A stretch of DNA of 64,000 bases from Micromonospora humi (GCF_900090105.1 NZ_FMDM01000005.1:1-64000); one strand, 5' to 3'. Counted from the stretch's first letter, positions 17,475-27,981 are shown. Notes: generated by a model from the letters alone, not told the origin. Program-made: numbers and translations.

Positions 17475-17894
17475 GTGACGGGTTTTCGGATCGGGGAGGC
17501 CGCGGAACTGCTCGGCGTGAGCGCCGACACGGTGCGTCGCTGGGTCGACGCGGGCCGGCTGCCGGCGACCCGCGACGAGCAGGGCCACCGGGTGATCGAC
17601 GGCGTCGAGCTGGCCGGGTTCGTCCGCGACCAGGCCGGCGAGGCGAACGGCCGGTCCGAGGAGTCCTCGGCGCGCAACCGGCTGCGGGGGATCGTGACCG
17701 CGGTCGCCAAGGACACCGTGATGGCCCAGGTGGACATCCAGGCCGGGCCGTTCCGGATCGTCTCGTTGATGAGCCGGGAGGCGGTCGAGGAGTTGGGACT
17801 GCGGGTCGGGTCGGTCGCGGTCGCGGTGATCAAGTCGACAACGGTGGTGGTGGAGCGGTCCGCCCCGGCCCACCGGACACGGGCCGGCGGATGA
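17475..17894 (+). CDS. TOBE/helix-turn-helix molybdate-responsive protein
   Basis: A protein of 139 residues. A MerR/excisionase-like helix-turn-helix (FRIGEAAELLGVSADTVRRWVDAGRLP) is followed by a TOBE (Mop) domain from about residue 68 (NRLRGIVTAVAKDTVMAQVDIQ...VGSVAVAVIKSTTVVVE) that binds molybdate or a related oxyanion. GTG 17475 is chosen over GTG 17466 because family members begin just before RIGEAAELL and because of the leaderless promoter. It heads the modABC genes (its stop overlaps an upstream ATG of modA) and probably senses molybdate for them. Confidence 0.88.
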   Translation: MTGFRIGEAAELLGVSADTVRRWVDAGRLPATRDEQGHRVIDGVELAGFVRDQAGEANGRSEESSARNRLRGIVTAVAKDTVMAQVDIQAGPFRIVSLMSREAVEELGLRVGSVAVAVIKSTTVVVERSAPAHRTRAGG

Positions 17895-17929
17895 GCCGGG
17901 GCACCCGGATTCCCGAGGAGGAGCACGTG

Positions 17930-18724
17930 GTGGGTAGACGTCTCGCGCGCGCCGCGCTGGCCGGGGTGACCGCCCTGGCGATGGCAGGGCTGGCGGGCTG
18001 CGGCACCGACGAGGCGGGCTCCGCGCCGAGCGGTTCGGCCTCCGGGGTGACCGGCAAGGTGACGGTGTTCGCGGCGGCGTCCCTGACCGAGTCGTTCACC
18101 ACCATCGGCAGGGACTTCGAGGCCGCGAACCCCGGCACGACCGTCACGTTCAACTTCGCCGGCAGTTCCGCGCTGGCCAACCAGATCGACCAGGGCGCCC
18201 CCGCGGACGTGTTCGCCTCCGCCGCGCCGAAGAACATGCAGTCGGTCGTCGACGCCGGCGACGCCGACGGCAGCCCCACCACGTTCGTCCGGAACCAGCT
18301 CGTCATCGCCGTGGCCAAGGGCAACCCGAAGGGCGTCCGGGCGCTGGCCGACCTCACCCGACCCGGCCTGAAGGTGGCGCTCTGCGCCGAGCAGGTGCCC
18401 TGCGGCGCGGCCGCGACCAAGGCCCTGGCCGCCGCGCGGGTCACGCTCACCCCGGTCACCCTGGAGCAGGACGTCAAGGGTGCGCTGTCCAAGGTGAAGC
18501 TCGGCGAGGTGGACGCCGCGCTGGTCTACCGCACCGACGCCCGGGCGGCCGTCGCGGACGTCGACGGCGTGGAGTTCCCCGAATCCGCCGAGGCGATCAA
18601 CGACTACCCCATCGTGGTGCTGAACAACGCCCCCAACCGGACCGCCGCCCGAGCCTTCGTCGCCTACGTCCGCTCGGACCAGGGCACCTCCGTCCTGACC
18701 GCCGCCGGCTTCCAGGCCCCCTGA
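17930..18724 (+). CDS. modA: molybdate ABC transporter substrate-binding lipoprotein
   Basis: A periplasmic-type binding protein anchored as a lipoprotein. The lipobox LAGC ends the signal peptide about 22 residues in. The mature protein shows the ModA pattern: VTVFAAASLTESF, FAGSSALANQIDQGAPADVFASA and VYRTDA. The start could be GTG 17927 or GTG 17930; both follow GGAGG at good spacing. An ATG at 17891 overlapping the upstream stop would give a poor signal peptide. It delivers molybdate to ModBC. Confidence 0.92.
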   Translation: MGRRLARAALAGVTALAMAGLAGCGTDEAGSAPSGSASGVTGKVTVFAAASLTESFTTIGRDFEAANPGTTVTFNFAGSSALANQIDQGAPADVFASAAPKNMQSVVDAGDADGSPTTFVRNQLVIAVAKGNPKGVRALADLTRPGLKVALCAEQVPCGAAATKALAAARVTLTPVTLEQDVKGALSKVKLGEVDAALVYRTDARAAVADVDGVEFPESAEAINDYPIVVLNNAPNRTAARAFVAYVRSDQGTSVLTAAGFQAP

Positions 18725-18730
18725 CCGGCG

Positions 18731-19578
18731 ATGACCTCGACCGACGCCCACGACACGGCGGCGCGCCCCGAACCGGGCGTGTCGCCGCGTCGCCGTCGGG
18801 CGCAACGGGTGCCGGCGGCCCTGCTGGGGCCGGCGCTGCTGGGGCTGCTGTTCCTGGTGCTGCCACTGGCCGGTCTGGTGGTCCGGGCACCGTGGAGCAG
18901 CCTGCCGCAACGGCTCACCGAGCCCGGGGCGTTGACCGCGTTACGGCTGTCGTTGCAGACCGCCACCGCCGCCACCGTCGTGTGCCTGCTGCTGGGCGTA
19001 CCCCTGGCCTGGTTGCTGGCCCGCGCCCGGTTCCCCGGCCGCCGGTTGGTCCGGGCCCTGGTCACGGTCCCGCTGGTGCTGCCGCCGGTGGTCGGCGGGG
19101 TGGCGCTGCTGCTGGTGTTCGGACGCCGGGGGCTGCTCGGCGAGTGGCTGGACTCGACGTTCGGCTTCACGCTGCCGTTCACCACCACCGGGGTCGTCGT
19201 CGCGGAGGCGTTCGTCGCGATGCCGTTCCTGGTCATCGCGGTGGAGGGCGCGCTGCGCGGCGCCGACGCCCGCTACGAGGAGGCGGCCGCCACCCTCGGC
19301 GCCGGACGCTGGACCACGTTCACGCACGTCACCCTGCCCCTGGTGGCACCGGGCGTGGCCGCCGGGGCGGTGCTGTGCTGGGCGCGGGCGTTGGGCGAGT
19401 TCGGCGCCACGATCACCTTCGCCGGCAACTATCCCGGCATCACCCAGACCATGCCGCTGGCGGTCTACCAGACCATCGAGGGCGGCGACCTGGACGGCGC
19501 GGTGGTGCTCAGCCTGGTCCTGCTGACCGTGTCGGTGGCCATCCTCGCCGGCCTGCGTGACAAGTGGATCACCAGCGC

Positions 19579-19582
<4 letters not shown>
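18731..19582 (+). CDS. modB: molybdate ABC transporter permease
   Basis: A membrane permease of 283 residues with about six transmembrane helices. The EAA loop that contacts the ATPase reads EEAAATLGAGRWTTFTHVTLP (about 181-201). The ALGEFGATITFAGNYPGITQTMPLAVY stretch is diagnostic of ModB. It begins six bases after modA and overlaps modC by an ATGA. Confidence 0.93.
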
Positions 19583-20637
<1,055 letters not shown>

Positions 20638-20674
20638 GGGGCCGGCCTCCCCGAGGTGGGGAGACCGGCCCCCG
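20638..20674. terminator. terminator between modC and the GH62 gene
   Basis: GGGGCCGGCCTCCCC and GGGGAGACCGGCCCC pair with one mismatch around a five-base loop. The genes on both sides converge here, so it can act in both directions. Confidence 0.7.
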
Positions 20675-20691
20675 ATCCGATCCGCCGGGTG

Positions 20692-22233
20692 TCAGCGTTG
20701 GAGGGTGAGCAGGCCCGGGCGGTAGGGCAGCAGGCCGTAGTCGCCGCCGGAGTTGGTGGCGCGGCCCTGGTAGAGCAGTTGCAGGTTGCACGGGTCGACG
20801 GTGAAGGTCTGGTCCGCGCTGGTGCGGATCAGCTCACCGTGGCTGATGTCGTTGGTCCAGGTGGCGCCGCTGTTGGCCTTGCCGGCGAACGGGTTGCTCT
20901 CGGTCGCCGCGTTCGGCGTCCACGAGCCGCTGAGGCTGGTGGCGGTGAACGACCGGAAGTAGCGGCCCTGGGCGCCGATGGCCTCGACGATCATGAGGTA
21001 GCGGGTCTGGCCCTGGAGCTTGTAGACCTGCACAGCCTCGAAGAGGTTGTTCGTGCTGTCGCTCATGATGGTGGTGTAGTTCGAGCCGAAGCTGCCGGGG
21101 AAGTTCCCGATCGGCATGCTGGCCCGGTAGATCTTGCCGTTGTCACCGGCGAAGAACAGGTACATGTTCTGGCTGTCGGCGATCAGCGTCTGGTCGATCG
21201 GGCCGGTGCCGGAACCGGAGATGCTGCCGGTGAACAGCGGCTGCGCCGACGACCAGCCGTTCGGGTTGGTCGGGTCGGTCGAGGTCTTGTAGGAGAACGC
21301 GGTGCCGCCCCACTGGTACGCGAGGACCCAGATGTTGCGCGGGGCGAAGTAGAACAGCGTCGGCGCGACGGTGCCCTGGTTCATGGTGTTCTGGCTGGCC
21401 GAGGCCATCTCCGACCAGTTGGTGAACGGGCTGAAGTTCATCGAGCCCCAGGACGAGCCGAAGTCGTGCGTGGTGGCGTACACCAGGTGCTTGCCGTTGT
21501 AGGGCGCGACGGTGAAGTCCTTGAGCGACGCCCAGCCGGACTTGGGCTGCGCCAGCGGGCCGGTCGACGACCACCGGTAGGACGAGGGCAGGTTGCAGGT
21601 GCCGCCCGGCGGGGGCGTGGTGGGCGGCGGCGTGGTGGGGTTGCCCCCGCCGTCGACGCGGACGAGCTGCCACTGCTGGTTGCTGCCGTTCCAGTCGTCG
21701 TACTGGACGATGCTGCCGCCGTCGGCGGTCGACGCGCCCTGCACCTCCACCACCTTGTTGCTGTTCCGGTTGATCAGCCGGACGTAGCCGCTGTCGGAGT
21801 CGGCCAGCCGGAACTGCTGGTTGGTCCCGTTGGCGTCGGCCCACTGGACGATGTTGCCGCCGTTGGCGGTGGAGAAGTTGTAGACGTCCAGCACCTTGCC
21901 GGAGAGCCGGGACCGCAGCCGGTAGTAGCCGCCGCCCGAGTCGACGAACTGCCACTGCTGCTGGTTGCCGTTGTTGCGCGCCCACTGCACGATCCGCGCG
22001 CCGTCGGTGGTGGCCAGGTTGTAGACGTCCAGGGCCTTGCCGCTGTTGCGGTTGACCAGCACGTACCAGGCGCTGGTGTCGACAGTGGCCGCGGCGGCCG
22101 GGGACGACAGCACCGCCGTGGCGCCGACGCCGGCCAGCAGCGCCGTCACGCCGGTCGCGACGACCCGCGGCAGCCACCCCCGCCGCCGCGTCGGCGGCGA
22201 GGTGACCGATGGGGACCTACCGAAGCCGAACAT
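20692..22233 (-). CDS. secreted GH62 alpha-L-arabinofuranosidase with ricin-type lectin domain
   Basis: A protein of 513 residues. The twin-arginine-like basic start (PTRRRGWL) and hydrophobic core end at about residue 49. A ricin B-type beta-trefoil lectin (about 52-192) has three Q-x-W repeats (QQWQF, NQQFRL, QQWQL). A Pro/Thr linker (199-210) leads to the GH62 domain, with the catalytic Asp in SLKDFT (D239), the modulating Asp in GPIDQT and the acid Glu in LFEAVQV. It removes arabinose side chains from arabinoxylan outside the cell. GAGGAGG precedes the ATG. Confidence 0.92.
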   Translation of the reverse strand: MFGFGRSPSVTSPPTRRRGWLPRVVATGVTALLAGVGATAVLSSPAAAATVDTSAWYVLVNRNSGKALDVYNLATTDGARIVQWARNNGNQQQWQFVDSGGGYYRLRSRLSGKVLDVYNFSTANGGNIVQWADANGTNQQFRLADSDSGYVRLINRNSNKVVEVQGASTADGGSIVQYDDWNGSNQQWQLVRVDGGGNPTTPPPTTPPPGGTCNLPSSYRWSSTGPLAQPKSGWASLKDFTVAPYNGKHLVYATTHDFGSSWGSMNFSPFTNWSEMASASQNTMNQGTVAPTLFYFAPRNIWVLAYQWGGTAFSYKTSTDPTNPNGWSSAQPLFTGSISGSGTGPIDQTLIADSQNMYLFFAGDNGKIYRASMPIGNFPGSFGSNYTTIMSDSTNNLFEAVQVYKLQGQTRYLMIVEAIGAQGRYFRSFTATSLSGSWTPNAATESNPFAGKANSGATWTNDISHGELIRTSADQTFTVDPCNLQLLYQGRATNSGGDYGLLPYRPGLLTLQR

Positions 22234-22274
22234 GATCCTCCTCGATGGTTCAATCCGAACGGACGACCGTCCGG

Positions 22275-22290
22275 TTGTTAGCGCTCACAA
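22275..22290. promoter_or_regulatory. LacI-type operator of the GH62 gene
   Basis: TTGTTAGCGCTCACAA is a 16-bp dyad around AGCGCT, with one mismatched pair. It resembles the TGTTAGCGCTAACA-type operators of LacI-family regulators that control xylan- and arabinan-degrading genes in actinobacteria. It lies 42 bp upstream of the start codon, where a repressor would block transcription. Confidence 0.6.
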
Positions 22291-22639
22291 GACGTCACGC
22301 ACTCGTGCGCACACGGAATATCGACGAGAGAGACCTGCCCGGTGAGTCCCTGCCTCGCCCTTGACCATCGAATGTGGGCGATAACATGTCGTTCGTCAAG
22401 TCGTAACTTTTTCGAACCATCGACCGTCGCCCGTCCCGCACCCGCCAGGCGGGCCCCTCGCCAGCGGGTAGCGCCGCACGTGGCGGGGTGGCCGGTTGAT
22501 GATGGCGTTAACATCGATGTCTGCCCATCATCTGGTCGACGTCACCGCCACACATCTTCCTGCCGACCCCCGGTGATCCCCGGGGCAGCACCTTCACCAT
22601 CCGGCTGCCGGTCGTCGCGCCCGTCCCGCGCCGGGCGTC
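22291..22639. other. intergenic region upstream of GH62, no gene seen
   Basis: About 350 bp between the GH62 operator and the stop of the esterase gene. It is AT-richer than its surroundings in places (for example around 22380-22410). It contains a GCGTTAACATCGATGT dyad-like segment near 22504, but I find no supported coding sequence or RNA. It probably holds the outer part of the GH62 promoter. Confidence 0.4.
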
Positions 22640-23677
22640 CTAACGGGTCGAGGGAGCGGCGAGCCAGCTGGACAGCCAGTCGAACGCGGACGGCTCCAAC
22701 GCCCGCCACGTCTGCAGGTTGTGCCCGCCCACGGCCAGGTAGGTGGTGGTGAGGTCGATCGGCGCGTGGGACAGCCCGGTCAGGGCCGTGGTGTCCCGGG
22801 TGGCCGGCAGATCCGTGCGTGCGCAGGCGAGGTAGAGGGCGACGGGCGGCAACGGCAGGTGACGCAGCCGCCAGCGGTCGTCGTTGGTGGTGTGCTCGCT
22901 GCCGTCCCCGACCCGGATGCCCGGGTCGGCGTATCCGGACAGGCTCGCGCCGGCGAGGTAGCGGTCGGGATGGCGCAGCAGCAGGTTCGTCGCGCAGTAG
23001 CCGCCCGCCGAGTAGCCGATCAGGCCCCAGCCCGCGCGGTCGCCCCGGATCCGCAGGTGCGCCCGTGCCGCGGCCGGCACGTCCACGGTCAGGAACGTCT
23101 CCATCCGCGGGCCGTCGGCGAGGTCCGTGCACTCCGTGTCCAGCGCCGGGTCGGTGGTCTGCGGAGGGAACAGCACGACGGTGGGCGCCATCCGGCCGGC
23201 GCTGATCTCCGAGTCGAGGTAACCGGCCACGTCCAGGCCACGCACCCAGGTGGTGGGTGAGCCGGGGAAGCCGTCGAACGCCTCGATCACCGGAAACCGC
23301 GTTCCCGGACTCGTGTCGTAGGCGGCCGGGACGTAGACGAGCATGGGCCGGGACACCCCGCTGGCGGTCCCGGCCACGTCGACGGTGGTGAAGCGGCCCG
23401 GCGACCGGTCCTGCGCCGAGCGCGGTCCGACCGGCACCGCCGGGGCTTCACCGGCCGTGCCGAGCAGTTCCGCCCAGGACGGGTACGTCTCGGCCTGCCG
23501 GTTCGCCGCGACGAGCACCGTCGACACCAGCGTCACCAGGCACAGCGCCGCGACGGCGGTCCGTCCCGCCAGGCGCAGCCACCGGTCCCCACGGTCCCAG
23601 ACCACGGCCGCCAGCACGGGCGCGAGCACGGTCAGGACGGCGCACAGGCCGAGGAGGGTGGGACTGTCAGGGGCCAT
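22640..23677 (-). CDS. membrane-anchored esterase of the mycolyltransferase/esterase-D fold
   Basis: A protein of 345 residues. Two N-terminal membrane helices (about 8-28 and 38-58) are followed by an outside alpha/beta-hydrolase domain. The nucleophile elbow is GYSAGG (about residue 220), and the core strands YVPAAYD, FPVIEAFDGFPGSP and VVLFPPQ match the antigen-85/esterase D group. The His is probably in VGGHNLQTW. It overlaps the upstream paralogue by 11 bp, so the two are co-translated. The substrate is unknown. Confidence 0.82.
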   Translation of the reverse strand: MAPDSPTLLGLCAVLTVLAPVLAAVVWDRGDRWLRLAGRTAVAALCLVTLVSTVLVAANRQAETYPSWAELLGTAGEAPAVPVGPRSAQDRSPGRFTTVDVAGTASGVSRPMLVYVPAAYDTSPGTRFPVIEAFDGFPGSPTTWVRGLDVAGYLDSEISAGRMAPTVVLFPPQTTDPALDTECTDLADGPRMETFLTVDVPAAARAHLRIRGDRAGWGLIGYSAGGYCATNLLLRHPDRYLAGASLSGYADPGIRVGDGSEHTTNDDRWRLRHLPLPPVALYLACARTDLPATRDTTALTGLSHAPIDLTTTYLAVGGHNLQTWRALEPSAFDWLSSWLAAPSTR

Positions 23678-24530
23678 GCCGGAGTCCGATCCCGGAGACC
23701 GGCCCGTGGGCCGGTGGGCGGTGTCGTCCCACCTGGTGCGCGGCGGCCGACGGCGCGAGCACCGGCGCGGGCGCCGCGAGCGGCGCGGGCAGTTGCCCGG
23801 CCACCGCGCGCAGGCCGGTCGCCAGCCCGGACGGCCCGGGCCCGGCGGCGATCACCGGCGCCGGGAAGCGCCCGGGATCGCGCCCGGCGACGTCCCGCGC
23901 CGATCGCCGCACGTGATCGGAGGCGACGAGGCCCCACCGGTGCCCGGTGACCCGCAGGTCACGTTGCAGGTCCAGGGGCATCCCTGTGGCCAGGACGCCC
24001 GGGTCCAGGTCGGGCGCGGCCCGCACCGCCACCACCACCGCGGTCGGCGCGTCCTGCCGGGCTGCGGTCAGCATCCGGGCGTCCGTCCACCCGTCCGCCG
24101 GCGACGACAGCACCAGCACGGCGGGATAGCGCCACGAGGGATGACGCAGGTAGCCGGCGGGCACCGCCACCGTCGCGCCGCCTCCCGGAGACGCCGCCAG
24201 GGAGGGTGGCCGCCAGGGCACCGCGATCGGCAGGTCCGGATCGGCGGCCAGACGCCGGATCGTCGCGTCGAGCCGGCCCGGCGTCGCGGGCGGCCGGTGC
24301 GCGGTCGTGCCGTCCTGCGCCAAGGCCGCCCAGGTGGGATAGAACCCCTCGGCCCGGTTGACGACCAGGGCCACCGCGGTCACCAGCAGGAGTTCGGCCA
24401 GCAGCACCGCCCCGGCCCGGAGAGGCACCCCGGGCCGGGGTCGGCGCCGCCACACCGCCACCGCGCCGGCCGCCGCGACGGCGGCCAGCGCCCCGGTGGC
24501 GACGACCAGTCGAAGATCGGTCATCTCCAT
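23667..24530 (-). CDS. degenerate paralogue of the adjacent esterase
   Basis: A protein of 287 residues with the same plan as the following gene: two N-terminal membrane helices, then NRAEGFYPTWAAL matching NRQAETYPSWAEL of the neighbour, then a domain with VPAGY and YPAVLVLSSPADG. The nucleophile elbow GYSAGG is replaced by VASDHV and the C-terminus is shortened into a Pro/Ala-rich tail. It is therefore probably not an esterase. It may be a structural partner of the next gene or a decaying duplicate. Confidence 0.7.
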   Translation of the reverse strand: MEMTDLRLVVATGALAAVAAAGAVAVWRRRPRPGVPLRAGAVLLAELLLVTAVALVVNRAEGFYPTWAALAQDGTTAHRPPATPGRLDATIRRLAADPDLPIAVPWRPPSLAASPGGGATVAVPAGYLRHPSWRYPAVLVLSSPADGWTDARMLTAARQDAPTAVVVAVRAAPDLDPGVLATGMPLDLQRDLRVTGHRWGLVASDHVRRSARDVAGRDPGRFPAPVIAAGPGPSGLATGLRAVAGQLPAPLAAPAPVLAPSAAAHQVGRHRPPAHGPVSGIGLRHGP

Positions 24531-24626
24531 CGCGTCGCCCCGTCCCCGGCCACACCAGAAGCGTAGCCACGCGCGGCACCGCGGAGGCGAGGTGTGACGC
24601 CCGGTACGGATGTGACCGCGCGGCGG

Positions 24627-26897
24627 TCAGCCGCAGCGTCGGCCGTTGAGGGTGAACGCGGTGGGTGCCGGGTTGGTGCCGCTCCACGTGCCGTTGAAGC
24701 CGATGCTCGTGGACGCGCCGGGAGCCAGCGTGCCGTTCCAGCTCAGGCTCTCCGCGGTCACGCCCACCCCGCTCTGCTTCCAGGTGGCCGACCAGCCCTG
24801 ACCGACCTTCTGGCCGGTGGTGGGGAAGTCGAAGGCGAGTTTCCAGCCGTCGACGGCGGTGGTGCCGGTGTTCTTGATCGTCACGGTCGCGGTGAAGCCG
24901 CCCGGCCAACTGTTCGCCGTCCAGCCGATCGCGCAACCGCCGGTCGAGGCGGCCGGCGCGGTCCGCACCGCCAGCCCGGGCGAGGCCGCCGAGACGTTGC
25001 CCGCCGCGTCCCGGGCGGTCACCACGAAGGTGTACGGGGTGTCCGGCGTCAACCCGGTCACCGTGTACGTGGTGCCGGTGGCGCTGCCCACCTTCACGGT
25101 GCCGGCGGCGTCGACCCGGTGCACGTCGTACCCGGTGACGCCGGTGTCGTCGGTGGACGGCGCCCAGCTCAGCGCGACGCTGTCGGCGGTGATCGTGCCG
25201 GCGGTCGGCTTGCCCGGCGCGGTCGGCGGCTTCGTGTCACCGGGGGTGGTCCCGCGCGGCAGCACCAGGTGGGTGATGGAGTTGGCCGGGAAGGTGGCGG
25301 TGAAGCCGCCGGCGGTCACCGGCTGGTCGGCCGCCCGGACGATCCCGGTGAGGTCGGCCCCGCTGTAGCGGTAGACCTGGGCGGTGCCGGCGGAGGCGCC
25401 GGTGAGGGCCACCGGGCTGGTCAGGTCGTCGCCGCTCTTGTTGACCACGACCAGGGTCAGCGCCTTGTCGGCGGTGCGTTCGGCCGCGTACACGGCCAGC
25501 TTGTCCTGGTCGGCGCTGGTGGCCCGGACGGAGGTCTCGCCGAACGCGCCGCCGGCGCCGTCGTAGTTGCGGTAGATCCGGAAGGCGTCGGCCACCGGCT
25601 GGTCGGCGGTCGGCGCGGTCCAGAGGCTGGCCAGGTCGAGCCCTTCCCGCCCGAAGATGCCGAGCACGTCGGCCTGGGCGAGCGCGCCGTTGAGCGAGCC
25701 GTACCCGCCCCAGCTGTACTCGGTCATCGCGATCTTCGTGTCCGGGTAGTGCTGGTCGGCCAGCTCGCGCATCCGCGGGATGAACCGGACCGGCTGGTTG
25801 ATCCAGCTCTCGTCGATGTACGTCGGGTCCCACAGCTGGCGCGTGGAACGCAGCCGCAGTGCCTGGGTGGTGGCGTCCCCCGCGGCCGACCCGCTGACGC
25901 CGGACTGCTGCGGGTAGAGGTGGACGTCGAAGTAGTCGAGGATCCGGGTGCCGTGCTGCTGCTCGTACTCGCGCATCCGGTCCAGGTACCACGGGCCGAG
26001 GTCCTGGCCGCCGTGCGCGGCCTTGTCCGGCGGGTTCGACCAGCAGCCGGTGCGTGAGCAGGTGTCCTGGTCCAGCCCGGAGTAGAAGATCGAGTTAAGG
26101 CCCCAGCCGACCGGGCCGAGCGTCTTCGCGCCCGGGTCGGCCGCCTTGATCGCCGCGGCGTACTCGTAGGTGCGGTCACGCAGCTCGTCGTAGCCCAACC
26201 CGACCGGGCGGACGTCGCGGTGGGTGGAGTGCCACAGGTCCGGCTCGTTGTCCAGGTTGTAGAACCGGACCCCGCCGGCACCGGCGGCGCCGAACCGGCC
26301 CTTCAGGTGGGTGACGAAGTCGGTGACGTACTCCGGCCCGGCCGCCACGCTGGTGTCCTCCGGGTCGTTGCCGGTGATCAGGGTGCCGTCCGGCTTCTTC
26401 CCGTTGCCGCAGTCCGGCGCCCACTGGTCGGTGGACTCCTGCGGGCCGTACTTGGCGACGCTGAAGCCGCACGCCTTGGCCCGGTCCTTGGCGACCCAGC
26501 CGATCATCGGCACCGTCATGATCGTGTCGGTGCCGGTGGCCTTGTTCCGCTGCACGAAGCGGTCACTCTCCGAGCCGTCGGGCAGGCCGGCCGGATCCGG
26601 GTTGTCGTTCGGGATGTTCTCGAAGTACCAGTCCGAGGCCCGGTTGGTGGTGTCGTTGCGGAAGTTGTAGCGGGTGGTGGCGTTGCCGCCGTACCGGTGC
26701 ACCGGCAGCCGCAGCTCCCGGGCGAGGGCCTCGTCGGCGAAGTTCATGCCGTAGACGTACGGGCTGATCGCGTGGCGGCCGGCGGTGACGTCGACGGCCA
26801 GCGCCGGACCGGCCGCGGCCTGGGCGGGCGCCGGCAGGGCCAGGCCGCCGAGGGTGGCGGCAAGCACGACCGGGAGCAGTGCTGTGGTGGGACGCAC
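24627..26897 (-). CDS. secreted GH44 endoglucanase/xyloglucanase with FnIII and CBM2
   Basis: A protein of 756 residues. The signal peptide ends at about 29 (APAQAAA). The GH44 catalytic domain (about 32-545) has the acid/base Glu in NLDNEPDLW (E218) and the nucleophile Glu in MTEYSWGG (E393). A fibronectin-III domain (about 565-650) and a C-terminal family 2 cellulose-binding module (about 655-756, with Trp-rich WTANSW and GWSATW) follow. It cuts cellulose or xyloglucan outside the cell. The GTG at 26897 follows GGAAGGAAGAG. Confidence 0.93.
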   Translation of the reverse strand: MRPTTALLPVVLAATLGGLALPAPAQAAAGPALAVDVTAGRHAISPYVYGMNFADEALARELRLPVHRYGGNATTRYNFRNDTTNRASDWYFENIPNDNPDPAGLPDGSESDRFVQRNKATGTDTIMTVPMIGWVAKDRAKACGFSVAKYGPQESTDQWAPDCGNGKKPDGTLITGNDPEDTSVAAGPEYVTDFVTHLKGRFGAAGAGGVRFYNLDNEPDLWHSTHRDVRPVGLGYDELRDRTYEYAAAIKAADPGAKTLGPVGWGLNSIFYSGLDQDTCSRTGCWSNPPDKAAHGGQDLGPWYLDRMREYEQQHGTRILDYFDVHLYPQQSGVSGSAAGDATTQALRLRSTRQLWDPTYIDESWINQPVRFIPRMRELADQHYPDTKIAMTEYSWGGYGSLNGALAQADVLGIFGREGLDLASLWTAPTADQPVADAFRIYRNYDGAGGAFGETSVRATSADQDKLAVYAAERTADKALTLVVVNKSGDDLTSPVALTGASAGTAQVYRYSGADLTGIVRAADQPVTAGGFTATFPANSITHLVLPRGTTPGDTKPPTAPGKPTAGTITADSVALSWAPSTDDTGVTGYDVHRVDAAGTVKVGSATGTTYTVTGLTPDTPYTFVVTARDAAGNVSAASPGLAVRTAPAASTGGCAIGWTANSWPGGFTATVTIKNTGTTAVDGWKLAFDFPTTGQKVGQGWSATWKQSGVGVTAESLSWNGTLAPGASTSIGFNGTWSGTNPAPTAFTLNGRRCG

Positions 26898-26933
26898 GAG
26901 CTCTTCCTTCCTGAGGAAATCGAAGCTCGCCGT

Positions 26934-26947
26934 TGGGAGCGCTGCCA
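26934..26947. promoter_or_regulatory. CebR-type operator of the GH44 gene
   Basis: TGGGAGCGCTGCCA matches TGGGAGCGCTCCCA, the cellobiose-responsive CebR operator of actinobacteria, in 13 of 14 positions. It lies 37 bp upstream of the GH44 start. Cellobiose would therefore induce this gene; the CebR gene itself is outside the window. Confidence 0.75.
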
Positions 26948-26997
26948 CAGCCTGCCCCGATTCCCCCGCCGCGTCAACACGTCGGCAGTCGACGGGA

Positions 26998-27981
26998 TCA
27001 ACGCCGCAGCGTCCGGCCGGGTGTCTCGCCGTACTCGTCGCGGTAGCGCTCGGCGAAGCGCACGGGGTCGGCGAAGCCCCAGCGGTTCGCGATCGACGTG
27101 ACGGTCCCGTCGTCGCCGGACGTGGCCCGACTCAGGTCCTCCCGCGCCTTGTCGAGACGGACCCGGTGCAGGTAGGCCAGCGGGGTGATGCCGAGATGGC
27201 GGCGGAAGGCGAGCCGGAGCGCGCGGACGGTGACCGCGGCGGCGCGGGCGATGTCGGCCACGCCCAGGTCGACCTCCGGGTTGGCCTCGATGAACGCGAT
27301 CGCGCGGCGCAGCGTGGCCGGGTGGGCGTCCCGCCGGTCCCCGGCGCTCGGCCCCGCCGGCACGTCGCCGGGAAAGATGGTGAGCGCGGTCGCGGCCAGC
27401 AGCCGCACCGCAGCCCCGAGGATGAGCGGCTCGGTCCCGGCACGCGGCTGTTCGAGCAGCTCCCGGACGTAGCGCGCGGTGGCGTGCCACTGCCCGGCAC
27501 AACCCGGCGACGGTTCCCACGATCGTGGCCGCCACCGTCCGCCCGGCCCGTCCGGCGCGGTGCCGGCGACCTCGTCCAACAGGGCTTCGGGCAGGCCGAC
27601 GACGTCGAGGTCCGGCCCGTGCAGCCGGGCGTCCCACCGCACCCCCGCACGACTGCCGAGGTAGGTGTCGCCGGGCCCGTAGCGGGCACTGTCCCGACCC
27701 CGCGCATAGTCGACCCGGCCGGCCTTGACGGTGCTGATGAGCACCTGGTCGCCGCCCTCCATCCGGAAGTCGAGGTCCGCCGCGATCCGCACCGCGCTCA
27801 GGTTGACGTCGCCGAACTCCAGACGGTCGAAGCCGACCCACATGCCGCCGCCCGCCGCGTCGCCGACCCGCAGGTGCGCGCCGTACAGCCGGCCGATGAA
27901 CTCGCGCGCCTCGTCCGGCTCCGACGACACGAACCGGATCTGTGGGGGAGGCCCGGCCGGGTCGGTCACGGATCCCGCCAT
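26998..27981 (-). CDS. AraC-family transcriptional regulator
   Basis: A protein of 327 residues. The N-terminal sensing part includes RYGPGDTYLGSRAG. The C-terminal two helix-turn-helix motifs are GVADIARAAAVTVRALRLAFRRHLG, and TSIANRWGFADPVRFAERYR. The spacer ALTIFPGDVP matches the same position in the other two AraC proteins of the window. It lies upstream of the GH44 gene in the same direction, about 100 bp away, but a CebR box separates them, so it is not clearly the GH44 regulator. Confidence 0.88.
   Translation of the reverse strand: MAGSVTDPAGPPPQIRFVSSEPDEAREFIGRLYGAHLRVGDAAGGGMWVGFDRLEFGDVNLSAVRIAADLDFRMEGGDQVLISTVKAGRVDYARGRDSARYGPGDTYLGSRAGVRWDARLHGPDLDVVGLPEALLDEVAGTAPDGPGGRWRPRSWEPSPGCAGQWHATARYVRELLEQPRAGTEPLILGAAVRLLAATALTIFPGDVPAGPSAGDRRDAHPATLRRAIAFIEANPEVDLGVADIARAAAVTVRALRLAFRRHLGITPLAYLHRVRLDKAREDLSRATSGDDGTVTSIANRWGFADPVRFAERYRDEYGETPGRTLRR

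Noticed and set aside
22278..22752. Several 70-140 codon frames in the GH62 upstream region.
   Set aside because: They are mutually overlapping, lack ribosome sites and have no protein-like composition.
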